From PBB1 sp965229345 (GTDB taxonomy: Bacteria; Pseudomonadota; Gammaproteobacteria; Burkholderiales; Burkholderiaceae_C): a stretch of 64,000 nt of DNA. Of the stretch, positions 24,954 to 32,049 are shown piece after piece (position 1 is the first letter of the stretch; each line of letters opens with the position of its first letter). The notes beneath the pieces are model-generated. The model saw only the letters and a list, made by a program, of their open reading frames with translations. It was not told the origin of the DNA and searched no databases. Both the position numbers and the translations under genes were made by a program. The stretch is taken from NCBI GenBank assembly GCA_965229345.1, contig OZ245872.1:1488001-1552000 (forward strand), in the 5' to 3' direction.

Positions 24954-26363
24954 ATGACCATGACTTCGGACACGCGGCCACCATTGCTGATTGTGGAGGA
25001 TGACCTCTCACTTCAGAAGCAGATCAAATGGTCGCTGGATCGCTTTGAGTCCGTCACTGCCGACGATCGCGTCAGCGCGATTGCGCAGTTCCGCCGCCAT
25101 GCGCCCGCCGTGGTGACGATGGACCTCGGCCTGCCGCCCAACCCCGATTCAGTCCAGGAGGGCTTCAAGCTGCTCGAGCAAATGATGGAGCTCAACCCCG
25201 ACGTCAAGGTGATCGTGCTGACGGGGCAGAACGATCAGGCCAACGCGTTGCGGGCCATCGACCTGGGCGCTTACGATTTCCTGCCCAAGCCTTTTGATCC
25301 TGACATGCTGGGGCTGATCATCGGCCGTGCGTTTCGCTTGTTCGATCTGCAAAGCGAGAACCGACGTCTGCGCGACATGCAGCTTCCCGATCCGACGGGT
25401 GGGCTCATCACACGCGATCAGCAGATGCTGCGCATCGGCCGTACCGTCGAGAAGGTGGCGCCTAGCAATGCGACCGTGCTGCTGCTCGGCGAAAGCGGCA
25501 CCGGCAAGGAGGTGCTGGCCAACGCGCTGCACCGGGCCTCGAAGCGCAGCGGCAAGTTCGTGGCCATCAATTGCGCAGCCATTCCCGAAAACTTGCTGGA
25601 AAGCGAACTGTTCGGTTACGAAAAGGGCGCTTTCACGGGGGCGGCCAAAACAACCGTCGGGCGCATCGAAACGGCACACGGTGGCACCCTGATGCTCGAT
25701 GAGATCGGCGACCTTCCGATGGCGCTGCAGGCCAAACTGCTGCGCTTTCTGCAAGAGCGCACGGTCGAGCGCATCGGCGGTCGGCAGGGCATTCCGGTCG
25801 ATGTCCGCGTCGTGTGTGCGACGCACCAAGATCTGGACGATTTCATCAAGACGAACCGTTTCCGCCAGGACCTGTACTACCGACTGGCCGAAATCGTCGT
25901 CGAGATCCCGCCGCTGCGTGCGCGGCAGGGGGATGCGGTGCTGCTGGCGCAGGCTTTTCTGCGGCGCTTTGCCCGGGAGCAAGGCCGCAGCGCGCTGAGC
26001 TTCACCGACGATGCGCTGTCGGCCATCGATGCCTACGGCTGGCCCGGCAACGTGCGGGAACTGCTCAATGCCATCAAGCGGGTGTCGATCATGGCCGAGG
26101 GCAATCGCGTGACCAGCGACGACCTCAATCTGCCCCGATCTGCCGAGGCTGCCGGAGCGGCAGAGCCGGTGCTCGACCTGCGCACGGTGCGCGATCAGGC
26201 CGAGCGTGGGGCGATCGTGATGGCGCTGGCGCGTGCCAATGGCAACATCGTCAAGGCCTCAGAGCTGCTGGGCGTGACCCGCCCGACGCTGTATGACCTG
26301 ATGCGTCGGCTGGGCATTCAGTGGAAAGACGCTGACGCTCCCGCGATCGCTTCGTCCGACTGA
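24954..26363 (+). CDS. prsR: PrsR, sigma-54 response regulator of the exosortase A system
   Basis: A 469-residue NtrC-type activator matching the PEP-CTERM-box response regulator family. The receiver domain (1-130) has the phospho-acceptor Asp57 (VTMDLGL) and Lys112; the AAA+ domain has Walker A GESGTGKE (179-186) and the sigma-54 contact loop GAFTGA (225-230); a Fis-type helix-turn-helix closes the protein (NGNIVKASELLGVTRPTLYDLMRRL). Start at ATG 24954; a GTG at 24888 is in frame but upstream. Known relatives act with kinase PrsK, which here is 5.7 kb away, and control PEP-CTERM and exopolysaccharide genes through RpoN. No -24/-12 promoter was recognised nearby. Confidence 0.92.
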   Translation: MTMTSDTRPPLLIVEDDLSLQKQIKWSLDRFESVTADDRVSAIAQFRRHAPAVVTMDLGLPPNPDSVQEGFKLLEQMMELNPDVKVIVLTGQNDQANALRAIDLGAYDFLPKPFDPDMLGLIIGRAFRLFDLQSENRRLRDMQLPDPTGGLITRDQQMLRIGRTVEKVAPSNATVLLLGESGTGKEVLANALHRASKRSGKFVAINCAAIPENLLESELFGYEKGAFTGAAKTTVGRIETAHGGTLMLDEIGDLPMALQAKLLRFLQERTVERIGGRQGIPVDVRVVCATHQDLDDFIKTNRFRQDLYYRLAEIVVEIPPLRARQGDAVLLAQAFLRRFAREQGRSALSFTDDALSAIDAYGWPGNVRELLNAIKRVSIMAEGNRVTSDDLNLPRSAEAAGAAEPVLDLRTVRDQAERGAIVMALARANGNIVKASELLGVTRPTLYDLMRRLGIQWKDADAPAIASSD

Positions 26364-26380
26364 ATCGGCCGGTCCAGGGC

Positions 26381-26411
26381 GATTACTTGCGCTCGTTGCG
26401 CGCAAGTAATC
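26381..26411. repeat. Perfect 11-bp inverted repeat at a convergent gene junction
   Basis: GATTACTTGCG (26381-26391) and its exact complement CGCAAGTAATC (26401-26411) flank a 9-base spacer. The structure overlaps the last codons and stop of the minus-strand protease gene, 18 bp past the prsR stop. It may be a bidirectional terminator, but no T-run follows on either strand. Confidence 0.55.
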
Positions 26412-27180
26412 GCAACACGTGTTCCACCGGAATGGCGTAACTGATGCCCGACGGGTGTGTCAGCGCAGACTCCCGGGTGCCTTTCAGGGCCACCATGTTG
26501 ATCACGCCGACGACAGCGCCTGTCTCTGCATCGAACACGGGGCCGCCGCTGTTGCCGGGGTAGGCCGTCGCGTCGAGTTGTAGCAATTCGAATGCCCCGT
26601 CCTTCAGGGCTTTGATGGCGCGGCTGTCGAGCTGCCGCGCGCTGGGGCTGGGCAGGGCCACCGATGTGATGGCTGAGACGATGCCGCGGTGGGTCACGGG
26701 TGACAGACCCAGGTTGCTTCCCAGTGGGAATCCGATGAATGCGACAGCTTGCCCTTCGCGACCAGCCTGTGTCGCGTCCAAGGTAAGAACCTGCATGGCG
26801 CCTCCTTCGAAGCGGAGCAGGGCCAGGTCGTGTGCTTTGTCGACTTCGATCACCTCGAGGCGACGCAGGCCGTCTTGCCCTGACGAGCCCGGCGTGTAGG
26901 CAACCAGGCTGCTGTCTCCTGCACCATCGTCCAACGTGCGTGCAATCACATGTGCATTGGTGATGAGCAGATTGCCATCGCCAACGACGAAGCCGGTGCC
27001 GCTGAAGCCGAAGCGCGGGTTCTGGGTTTCCTTGTAGAAGCCCACGGCCAGTACGGAGGGTTTGAGCTTCGCAATCAACGCAGGCAGCGCATCGGCGGCG
27101 CCGGCAGCGACCGCGAAGCACATCAGTGCAATGGCCATCAGCGTCTTGCGCAAGGGTTTGCGGGCGGGGTTCATCGCCAT
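26383..27180 (-). CDS. Secreted trypsin-like serine protease (S1 family)
   Basis: A 265-residue protein. The ATG at 27180 overlaps the upstream nucleotidyltransferase stop by one base (TGATG). A signal peptide is visible (RKTLMAIALMCFAVAAGAAD, about 11-30). The catalytic triad is His77 (ITNAHV), Asp118 (KAHDLALLRF) and Ser211 (YPGNSGGPVF), like DegP/HtrA proteases, but no PDZ domain follows. A reading from 27321 is a shadow. It is the last gene of the five-gene cassette headed by the Cys-containing Tat protein. A role in processing the exported product is inferred only from position. Confidence 0.85.
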   Translation of the reverse strand: MAMNPARKPLRKTLMAIALMCFAVAAGAADALPALIAKLKPSVLAVGFYKETQNPRFGFSGTGFVVGDGNLLITNAHVIARTLDDGAGDSSLVAYTPGSSGQDGLRRLEVIEVDKAHDLALLRFEGGAMQVLTLDATQAGREGQAVAFIGFPLGSNLGLSPVTHRGIVSAITSVALPSPSARQLDSRAIKALKDGAFELLQLDATAYPGNSGGPVFDAETGAVVGVINMVALKGTRESALTHPSGISYAIPVEHVLRLLARNERK

Positions 27181-28265
27181 CAGCGTACCTCGTCCTTCTT
27201 CTTCAACCGCATGAATGCCTTGCGCACCAGGTGCGGCACCACCAGGTACATCGGCATCCGAAGATGATGCGATCGGACGTAGAGCAGCCAGCGCGCCAAA
27301 CCTGTCAAAGGTCCGTCGCAATGCGGGTGTTCGGGCCGCAGCGCAATGCCCAACAGGGCAGACATCAGATGCCTGGACACGAGGCTGTTATCGAGCGATC
27401 GAATCCGCGGGTGCAGGTGCTCTGGCGCGGCGGTCGCAAACAACCGGTTCAAGTGGATCAGCGCATGCGACAGCGGGATCTGTAATCCAAGTTGCGCGGC
27501 GCGATCGAGCAATTCGTCCCAGAAGGCTGGCTCGCGAGAAAAATGAATCACCAGATCATTCAGATCGAGCAGGTCGCGCAAACCCCGGCCGAACTCCCCC
27601 TCCATGAACAGATGCGCCGCGCTGTGCAGCACCATGTCGACCGGGTGCAGCGTGTAGAGACCGGGCTGTCCGGGAATCGGCCGAATCCGGCCCATCAACT
27701 CAGCGCCGTCTATCTTGAAGCGAGAGGTCGGCGGTGTGATGGTGTGATGCACGTCGATGGTCGTGCCGCGCTGCACGTGCTGCATGGGCGGGATTTCATG
27801 CATCCATTCGCGGTAGTAACGGTTGTTGTACGCGTCCCGCTCCGCACTGAGCCAGCCGGCGGCGAACAGCGCGCCCTCGACCTCACCGATGCGCGAGCGG
27901 GCCACCATGATGTCCACGTCACTGAAGATTCGTCCACGCGCCGGAGGCAGGTCGGTCAGCACATACGACGCCCCCTTGAGCAGCACGATGGGTGTGTCAA
28001 CCGTTGCCAGAGCGCGCCGAATGCAGTCTGCTTCCCAGGCCACTTCGAGGCGCTGCCGTCTGACGATATGAAGCGCACTGTGCAAGTGATGGCGCGGTCC
28101 TTCAGGCACCTCATCCAGCCATCCTCGGTCCATGAAATGCTGTGCCAACCGGCCCTGCAGATTGCCCTGGCGTGCTTGCCCCAATAACGATTCCCACTCG
28201 CGGAAGCCGAGCGTTGGTCGCTGAGTGGGCTCTGCCCACACCCGAGACAGCAAATCCTGATTCAA
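27180..28265 (-). CDS. Nucleotidyltransferase family protein of the HprK-like cassette
   Basis: A 361-residue protein similar to the uncharacterised nucleotidyltransferase family (NTP_transf_5). The signature lies at 94-120: VLLKGASYVLTDL, then RIFSDVDIMV with Asp116 and Asp118 as likely metal ligands. The remainder is helical with HPVDMVLHSAAHLFMEGEFGRGLRDLLDL, also typical of the family. In lasso-peptide clusters, similar nucleotidyltransferases act beside HprK-like kinases to extend phosphorylation. Here it overlaps the HprK-like gene by four bases (28262-28265). The substrate is unknown. Confidence 0.82.
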   Translation of the reverse strand: MNQDLLSRVWAEPTQRPTLGFREWESLLGQARQGNLQGRLAQHFMDRGWLDEVPEGPRHHLHSALHIVRRQRLEVAWEADCIRRALATVDTPIVLLKGASYVLTDLPPARGRIFSDVDIMVARSRIGEVEGALFAAGWLSAERDAYNNRYYREWMHEIPPMQHVQRGTTIDVHHTITPPTSRFKIDGAELMGRIRPIPGQPGLYTLHPVDMVLHSAAHLFMEGEFGRGLRDLLDLNDLVIHFSREPAFWDELLDRAAQLGLQIPLSHALIHLNRLFATAAPEHLHPRIRSLDNSLVSRHLMSALLGIALRPEHPHCDGPLTGLARWLLYVRSHHLRMPMYLVVPHLVRKAFMRLKKKDEVR

Positions 28266-29182
28266 GGCCGACGAGACGCCACCAAGGCGTCGAAGGTGCG
28301 CAGGGCGTCGTCCAGGCGGCTGTAGACGAAGTCGTAGCAGTCGCTTTGATCCACCACGCCCCCTAGAGCCTGGAAGCCAGCCGCTCCGAGCACGCCGTAG
28401 TTGAACGCGTTCTGGGCCAGCTGCAGCATGCTGGTCGCACGCGAGCGAGGCGTCAGCTGGGCGTCGGCGCCGGATTCGTACTTTGGGAAGATGACCCAGC
28501 CAGGTCGTGCGCTGACATGAACCTTGGCGAGATGATCCGTAGCGACCTTCATGTGAGCGACTGTGCCCTTGGCGGTATCGCGCACCACATTGCTGAATAC
28601 AGAGGAAGGCTCGTAGCGTCGAATGATGTCAATCGACTCATTCTTCAGGCTCACGGGACGACACAACGGAACGATGCTGCCATCGGACATCGAAATCAGC
28701 GTCAGTTCGTCAGACAACAGTCGCCAGCCGCGACAGATCAAGCTCGCGCAAAGCGTGCTCTTGCCGGATCCTGGTGGCGCCGGCAGGATAGCCGCCAAGC
28801 CGTCCCGTTCGATCACCGCCGCGTGCAAGATCAGATACTGATGCGCCTGGGTTGAAATACACCAGTTCATCGACCATTCCAGCAGAGGAAAGGCGTGGCT
28901 GACCGGCAGCGGTGTGAAAGGCGAAGCCCCGTCGAAGACAAAGCGTGATTGACGTCGATACCAGCGGCGCAAGCCCTTGGCTTCGTCTATGTGCACGTCA
29001 AAGTCAACAAATTCGGCACTCGCCGAAACCGGGTAATCCGAGTACAGCAGGTGCATGCCCTGCGCCACAGAAGCAATTGGGGATCGGACGCGGAAATTGA
29101 ACGGCCCCGTTTTCAGGGTGATGCCTGAGCCACGCAGTCGGTGGCAGAGGTCACCGAGCGGGACGTCGAAAAGAATCATCAA
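28262..29182 (-). CDS. HprK-related kinase A
   Basis: A 306-residue protein related to HPr kinase/phosphorylase. The core has His120, the P-loop PAPPGSGKS (134-142) and SDE (157-159) in CRGWRLLSDELTLIS, at the place where HprK has its Walker-B-like DD. The N-terminal HPr-kinase recognition domain is replaced by about 115 unrelated residues, and no ptsH gene is nearby. From memory, families called HprK-related kinase A occur with PqqD-like proteins in many proteobacterial exosortase regions. It overlaps the PqqD-like gene upstream and the nucleotidyltransferase downstream. A protein or peptide kinase role is inferred. Confidence 0.83.
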   Translation of the reverse strand: MMILFDVPLGDLCHRLRGSGITLKTGPFNFRVRSPIASVAQGMHLLYSDYPVSASAEFVDFDVHIDEAKGLRRWYRRQSRFVFDGASPFTPLPVSHAFPLLEWSMNWCISTQAHQYLILHAAVIERDGLAAILPAPPGSGKSTLCASLICRGWRLLSDELTLISMSDGSIVPLCRPVSLKNESIDIIRRYEPSSVFSNVVRDTAKGTVAHMKVATDHLAKVHVSARPGWVIFPKYESGADAQLTPRSRATSMLQLAQNAFNYGVLGAAGFQALGGVVDQSDCYDFVYSRLDDALRTFDALVASRRP

Positions 29183-29451
29183 TCGATGATATCGACGAGC
29201 GCAGCTCCGGATAACTGTTCCAAGACGAATGGCAAGGCTTTTGTGACCGAATCGGCACTTAGCGCAGTGTGTGTGGCCACATCTTTTATCAGGGCTGGAA
29301 GGTCAGTGACTCCGCCCTCGATACAAAGCAGTGTGCAAGCCGTGAGAGTATCCAGAACATGCGTCTGTCCTGCTACCTCATTGAATACAACGTATTCATC
29401 ATCCCACTGGCGCCAGTGCAATGCGCTCGCTGGATTGCCTTGGACGCGCAT
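29179..29451 (-). CDS. PqqD-like peptide-binding protein of the HPr-rel-A type
   Basis: A 90-residue PqqD-fold protein: it starts MRVQGNPASALHWRQWDDEYVVFNEVAGQTHVLDTLTACTLLCI, which fits PqqD or the RiPP recognition element of lasso B1 proteins, where a three-strand, three-helix wing holds the leader of a precursor peptide. The rest (LPALIKDVATHTALSADSVTKALPFVLEQLS) is helical. Its stop overlaps the kinase start (29179-29182). The upstream gene ends 47 bp away. It most likely presents a substrate to the HprK-like kinase or nucleotidyltransferase. Confidence 0.83.
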   Translation of the reverse strand: MRVQGNPASALHWRQWDDEYVVFNEVAGQTHVLDTLTACTLLCIEGGVTDLPALIKDVATHTALSADSVTKALPFVLEQLSGAALVDIID

Positions 29452-29498
29452 GTGCTATTGAAGGATCCGATCAGCGAATTAAAAAGCTGAATCAATGA

Positions 29499-30107
29499 TC
29501 AGCTTCTCCAGGAGACTTTGTTCTTGAAGAAGCTGTAGGCGTTAGCCCGATCGGTGCTTCTGTAAAGCGCTCGGACCTCAGAGCTCGTATGTGTGAAAAC
29601 ATAGATTCCCTGAGGTTTAATCGAATTCAGCAGCGCAGTAATCCAATGCGCGCTTTCGCTTGTTGGATTGCTTGTGAGGATGCTGATCATGCTGGATGAT
29701 GATCCACCCGGAAATATCTTGTTAAAGCTATCGTTCTGAGTAAATTTAATACCGTCGCAATAGTTGGTTGCTATCTTTGTTGTGCTATTGCAGTTTGGCC
29801 AATTATTGATGTCTTGATAGTGAGTGCAACTGTATCCGCCGCATGTTTTGGGACCCGTCATCCGCGAGTGCGCCAAGGATTGCTGACCCGAAATTGAGCA
29901 AATGTGCGCAGGGTTATCGTTGGTAATCAGCGGAGCAGTTGCCATGGACTTGATAGGCACTGCCGTCGCGGCGATTGCGGAGCCTTTCACAATCCCACGC
30001 AGCAGCAGTTGACGGCGCGACGCCGACACTTGCTGACCTTCTGACAATGTTGAGGTCACCGCTTCCTCAACTGAGCTGGAGTCTTCGGTCGTCGGATCGT
30101 TTTTCAT
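29499..30107 (-). CDS. Tat-type secreted Cys-containing protein, candidate substrate of the HprK-like cassette
   Basis: A 202-residue protein I do not recognise. From the ATG at 30107 it has an acidic N-terminal 29 residues, then SRRQLLLRGIVKGSAIAATAV with twin Arg at 31-32, a Tat-like signal. Mature residues hold five Cys (70, 89, 94, 106, 117), a run of four Ser (136-139), and an Asn/Ser/Thr-rich composition. Codon use is visibly more AT-rich than neighbours. Starts at 30116 and 30125 are also in frame. It heads the cassette and is a candidate for modification by the downstream PqqD-like, kinase and nucleotidyltransferase proteins. No PEP-CTERM tail is present (it ends NKVSWRS). Confidence 0.65.
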   Translation of the reverse strand: MKNDPTTEDSSSVEEAVTSTLSEGQQVSASRRQLLLRGIVKGSAIAATAVPIKSMATAPLITNDNPAHICSISGQQSLAHSRMTGPKTCGGYSCTHYQDINNWPNCNSTTKIATNYCDGIKFTQNDSFNKIFPGGSSSSMISILTSNPTSESAHWITALLNSIKPQGIYVFTHTSSEVRALYRSTDRANAYSFFKNKVSWRS

Positions 30108-30270
30108 GTCAATCATTCCATTCATTCAGTGCAATTTGCGCTGGTTGCCCGTTGCCCTGCGGAATCCCATTCGCTATTTGGAGCTTGCTTTTTATAAGGC
30201 TGTGATCCGGTGCTGGTTTATCTTTTGAAATCAATAGGGGCGACAGATATTAAATTTCCCTTGCAGCCTT

Positions 30271-31662
30271 TTATTGACCTTCTCGGAATAAAACCACACT
30301 TACTGTCTCGATCAAAACCAATACATCAAGAAACAACGAATTATTCTTGACGTAATACAAGTCAAATTGATGTTTTTTCTTGGCGTCGTCAAGAGAGTCG
30401 CCGTAGTGATAGCGAACCTGCGCCCATCCCGTGATACCAGGTTTAACCGAGTGGCGTAATTCGTAAAACGGAATTTCTGCCTTCAATCGGTCCACAAACG
30501 CCGGTCGCTCAGGACGTGGCCCAACCAGACTCATCTCGCCGAACAGCACGCTGAACAGTTGCGGAAGCTCGTCGATGCGGGTTTTGCGCATGAAAGAGCC
30601 GATCCGAGTGACCCGGGGGTCGTTCTTTGCCGCCCATCGCGCTACACCGTCTCGCTCTGCGTCAGCGCGCATGCTCCGAAACTTCATGCACATGAAAACA
30701 CGCCCGCCCAGGCCGACGCGAGCTTGGCGATAAATGATGGGTCCAGAACTGTCCAGCCAGATCGCCAATGCAGCCAACGCCATGATGGGCGCTGTAAGTA
30801 TCAGCAGCGCGGTGGAGCTGATGATGTCGAACGCGCGCTTCATCACCTGTCTCATCTGGCCCTGCACGAAACCGTCGCCGTAGACCAGCCAGCTGCCTTT
30901 CAAACTGTCAATGCGAACTTCACGTTTCGTTTTTTCGCTGAAGCCCGCGAGGTTGAGCACCGACACACCGCGAATTCGACATTCCAGCAGCTGGTCCATT
31001 GGAATAGCGCCGCCTCGTTGCTCTCGCACTGCAATCACGATTTCTTTGACGGAGTATCGAGATACCAGGTCAGTGAGAGAGGACTTGCTGGAGAACACGG
31101 GGATACCGTTCTTCTTTTCTTCAGAATTTTCCGAAGTCGCAAAAAATCCGATCACATTGCGGGCTGTACGCCCCGGCAACTGCAACTCATTGGCGATAGA
31201 TTCAGCCTCTTCCCCTGTGCCAACAATCAGTACCGACGGCAGCGTGGTCACTCGCTGCATGACGTAAAAACATGCGCGAGAAAGAACCAATCCGAGGGCG
31301 AGGTAAGAGATGGCGGCTGGAATCAATTGCTCGATGTAGCCGCGGTCTGCGACAAATCGCAGTACCAGACTGGTCACGTAACCACCGACACAAATGGCAC
31401 CTGCCGTGCGCAATGCCTTGGCACTGAGCGAAATGGTTTTGGGGCGGTACAGTCCGACCAGGGCGTACATCAGTGCCATCACAAGTGCAAAGAAAATTGC
31501 ACCGAACAAAACGAGTGGCCGCTCCGGGACGGCGTCAGGAATGGTCATGTACCGGCTGGTCAGGGTCGATGCCGCCAGCAACATGGCTACAAAGCACAAT
31601 GACAGGTCTACCACCATGCCGGCTGGGGCACTGGGCAATACATCGTGTCGGTACACCCTCAT
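30271..31662 (-). CDS. Polyprenyl glycosylphosphotransferase of the exosortase A system
   Basis: A 463-residue protein starting at ATG 31662 (MRVYRHDVL); a longer in-frame start at 31749 is less likely. Several membrane helices lie in the first 180 residues, with a domain related to CoA-binding/Rossmann folds (VLIVGTGEEAESIANEL), then a large cytoplasmic C-terminal bacterial sugar transferase domain: KRAFDIISSTALLILTAP, MKFRSMRADAE, RKTRIDELPQLFSVLFGEMSLVGPRPE and YELRHSVKPGITGWAQVRY. It transfers the first sugar-1-phosphate to undecaprenyl phosphate. It corresponds to the EpsB_2-type enzyme normally found with prsK. It is on the minus strand, divergent from prsK. Confidence 0.93.
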   Translation of the reverse strand: MRVYRHDVLPSAPAGMVVDLSLCFVAMLLAASTLTSRYMTIPDAVPERPLVLFGAIFFALVMALMYALVGLYRPKTISLSAKALRTAGAICVGGYVTSLVLRFVADRGYIEQLIPAAISYLALGLVLSRACFYVMQRVTTLPSVLIVGTGEEAESIANELQLPGRTARNVIGFFATSENSEEKKNGIPVFSSKSSLTDLVSRYSVKEIVIAVREQRGGAIPMDQLLECRIRGVSVLNLAGFSEKTKREVRIDSLKGSWLVYGDGFVQGQMRQVMKRAFDIISSTALLILTAPIMALAALAIWLDSSGPIIYRQARVGLGGRVFMCMKFRSMRADAERDGVARWAAKNDPRVTRIGSFMRKTRIDELPQLFSVLFGEMSLVGPRPERPAFVDRLKAEIPFYELRHSVKPGITGWAQVRYHYGDSLDDAKKKHQFDLYYVKNNSLFLDVLVLIETVSVVLFREGQ

Positions 31663-32049
31663 GGTGGGCTGCCTCTCATTGATCAGACTGGGTTGGGACT
31701 TGGTGAGTCCTCTTTCTGCGCGACCCATCGCCTGTGCAGCGGAGGTCAACCATCACCGCAATTATTGTTGGGCGTCCCTCCTGCGGCATCCCCTGACTAG
31801 GGGGGCTGCTGCGACCTTTCGCACGCGGGTTCGGGTTTTGCTGCTCCGACACGCTTGCCTGCTGCCGGCGATGCCGCAACTATCGTGGAATGCGGCTTCC
31901 GTGTTGCGCGAAAAATCGCACGTCATGTCTTGGATGCCAAGCGTGACACTCACGCATGACGTCCCCTGTGATGCCCATTGGATCGATTCCGTTGCTGATC
32001 GCCTTGATTGCTCCTCAGGCCTGCGTTTGCGGCCGTGAACGCTAGCCGA
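31663..32049. promoter_or_regulatory. Divergent intergenic region between the glycosylphosphotransferase gene and prsK
   Basis: A 387-bp non-coding stretch. It should hold the promoters for both genes, but I find no convincing -35/-10 pair and no canonical RpoN element (GG-N10-GC). A weak partial match is GGGCGTCCCTCCTGC near 31770. No gene or RNA structure is evident. Confidence 0.3.

Noticed and set aside
26383..30107. Lasso-peptide biosynthesis cluster
   Set aside because: There is no asparagine-synthetase-like cyclase or transglutaminase-like leader peptidase adjacent, and the candidate substrate is 202 residues long.
29499..30107. PEP-CTERM protein candidate
   Set aside because: It has no PEP motif, C-terminal helix or basic tail; it ends in NKVSWRS.
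31663..32049. RpoN (-24/-12) promoters for prsK or the glycosylphosphotransferase gene
   Set aside because: Only weak partial matches with poor flanks were found.
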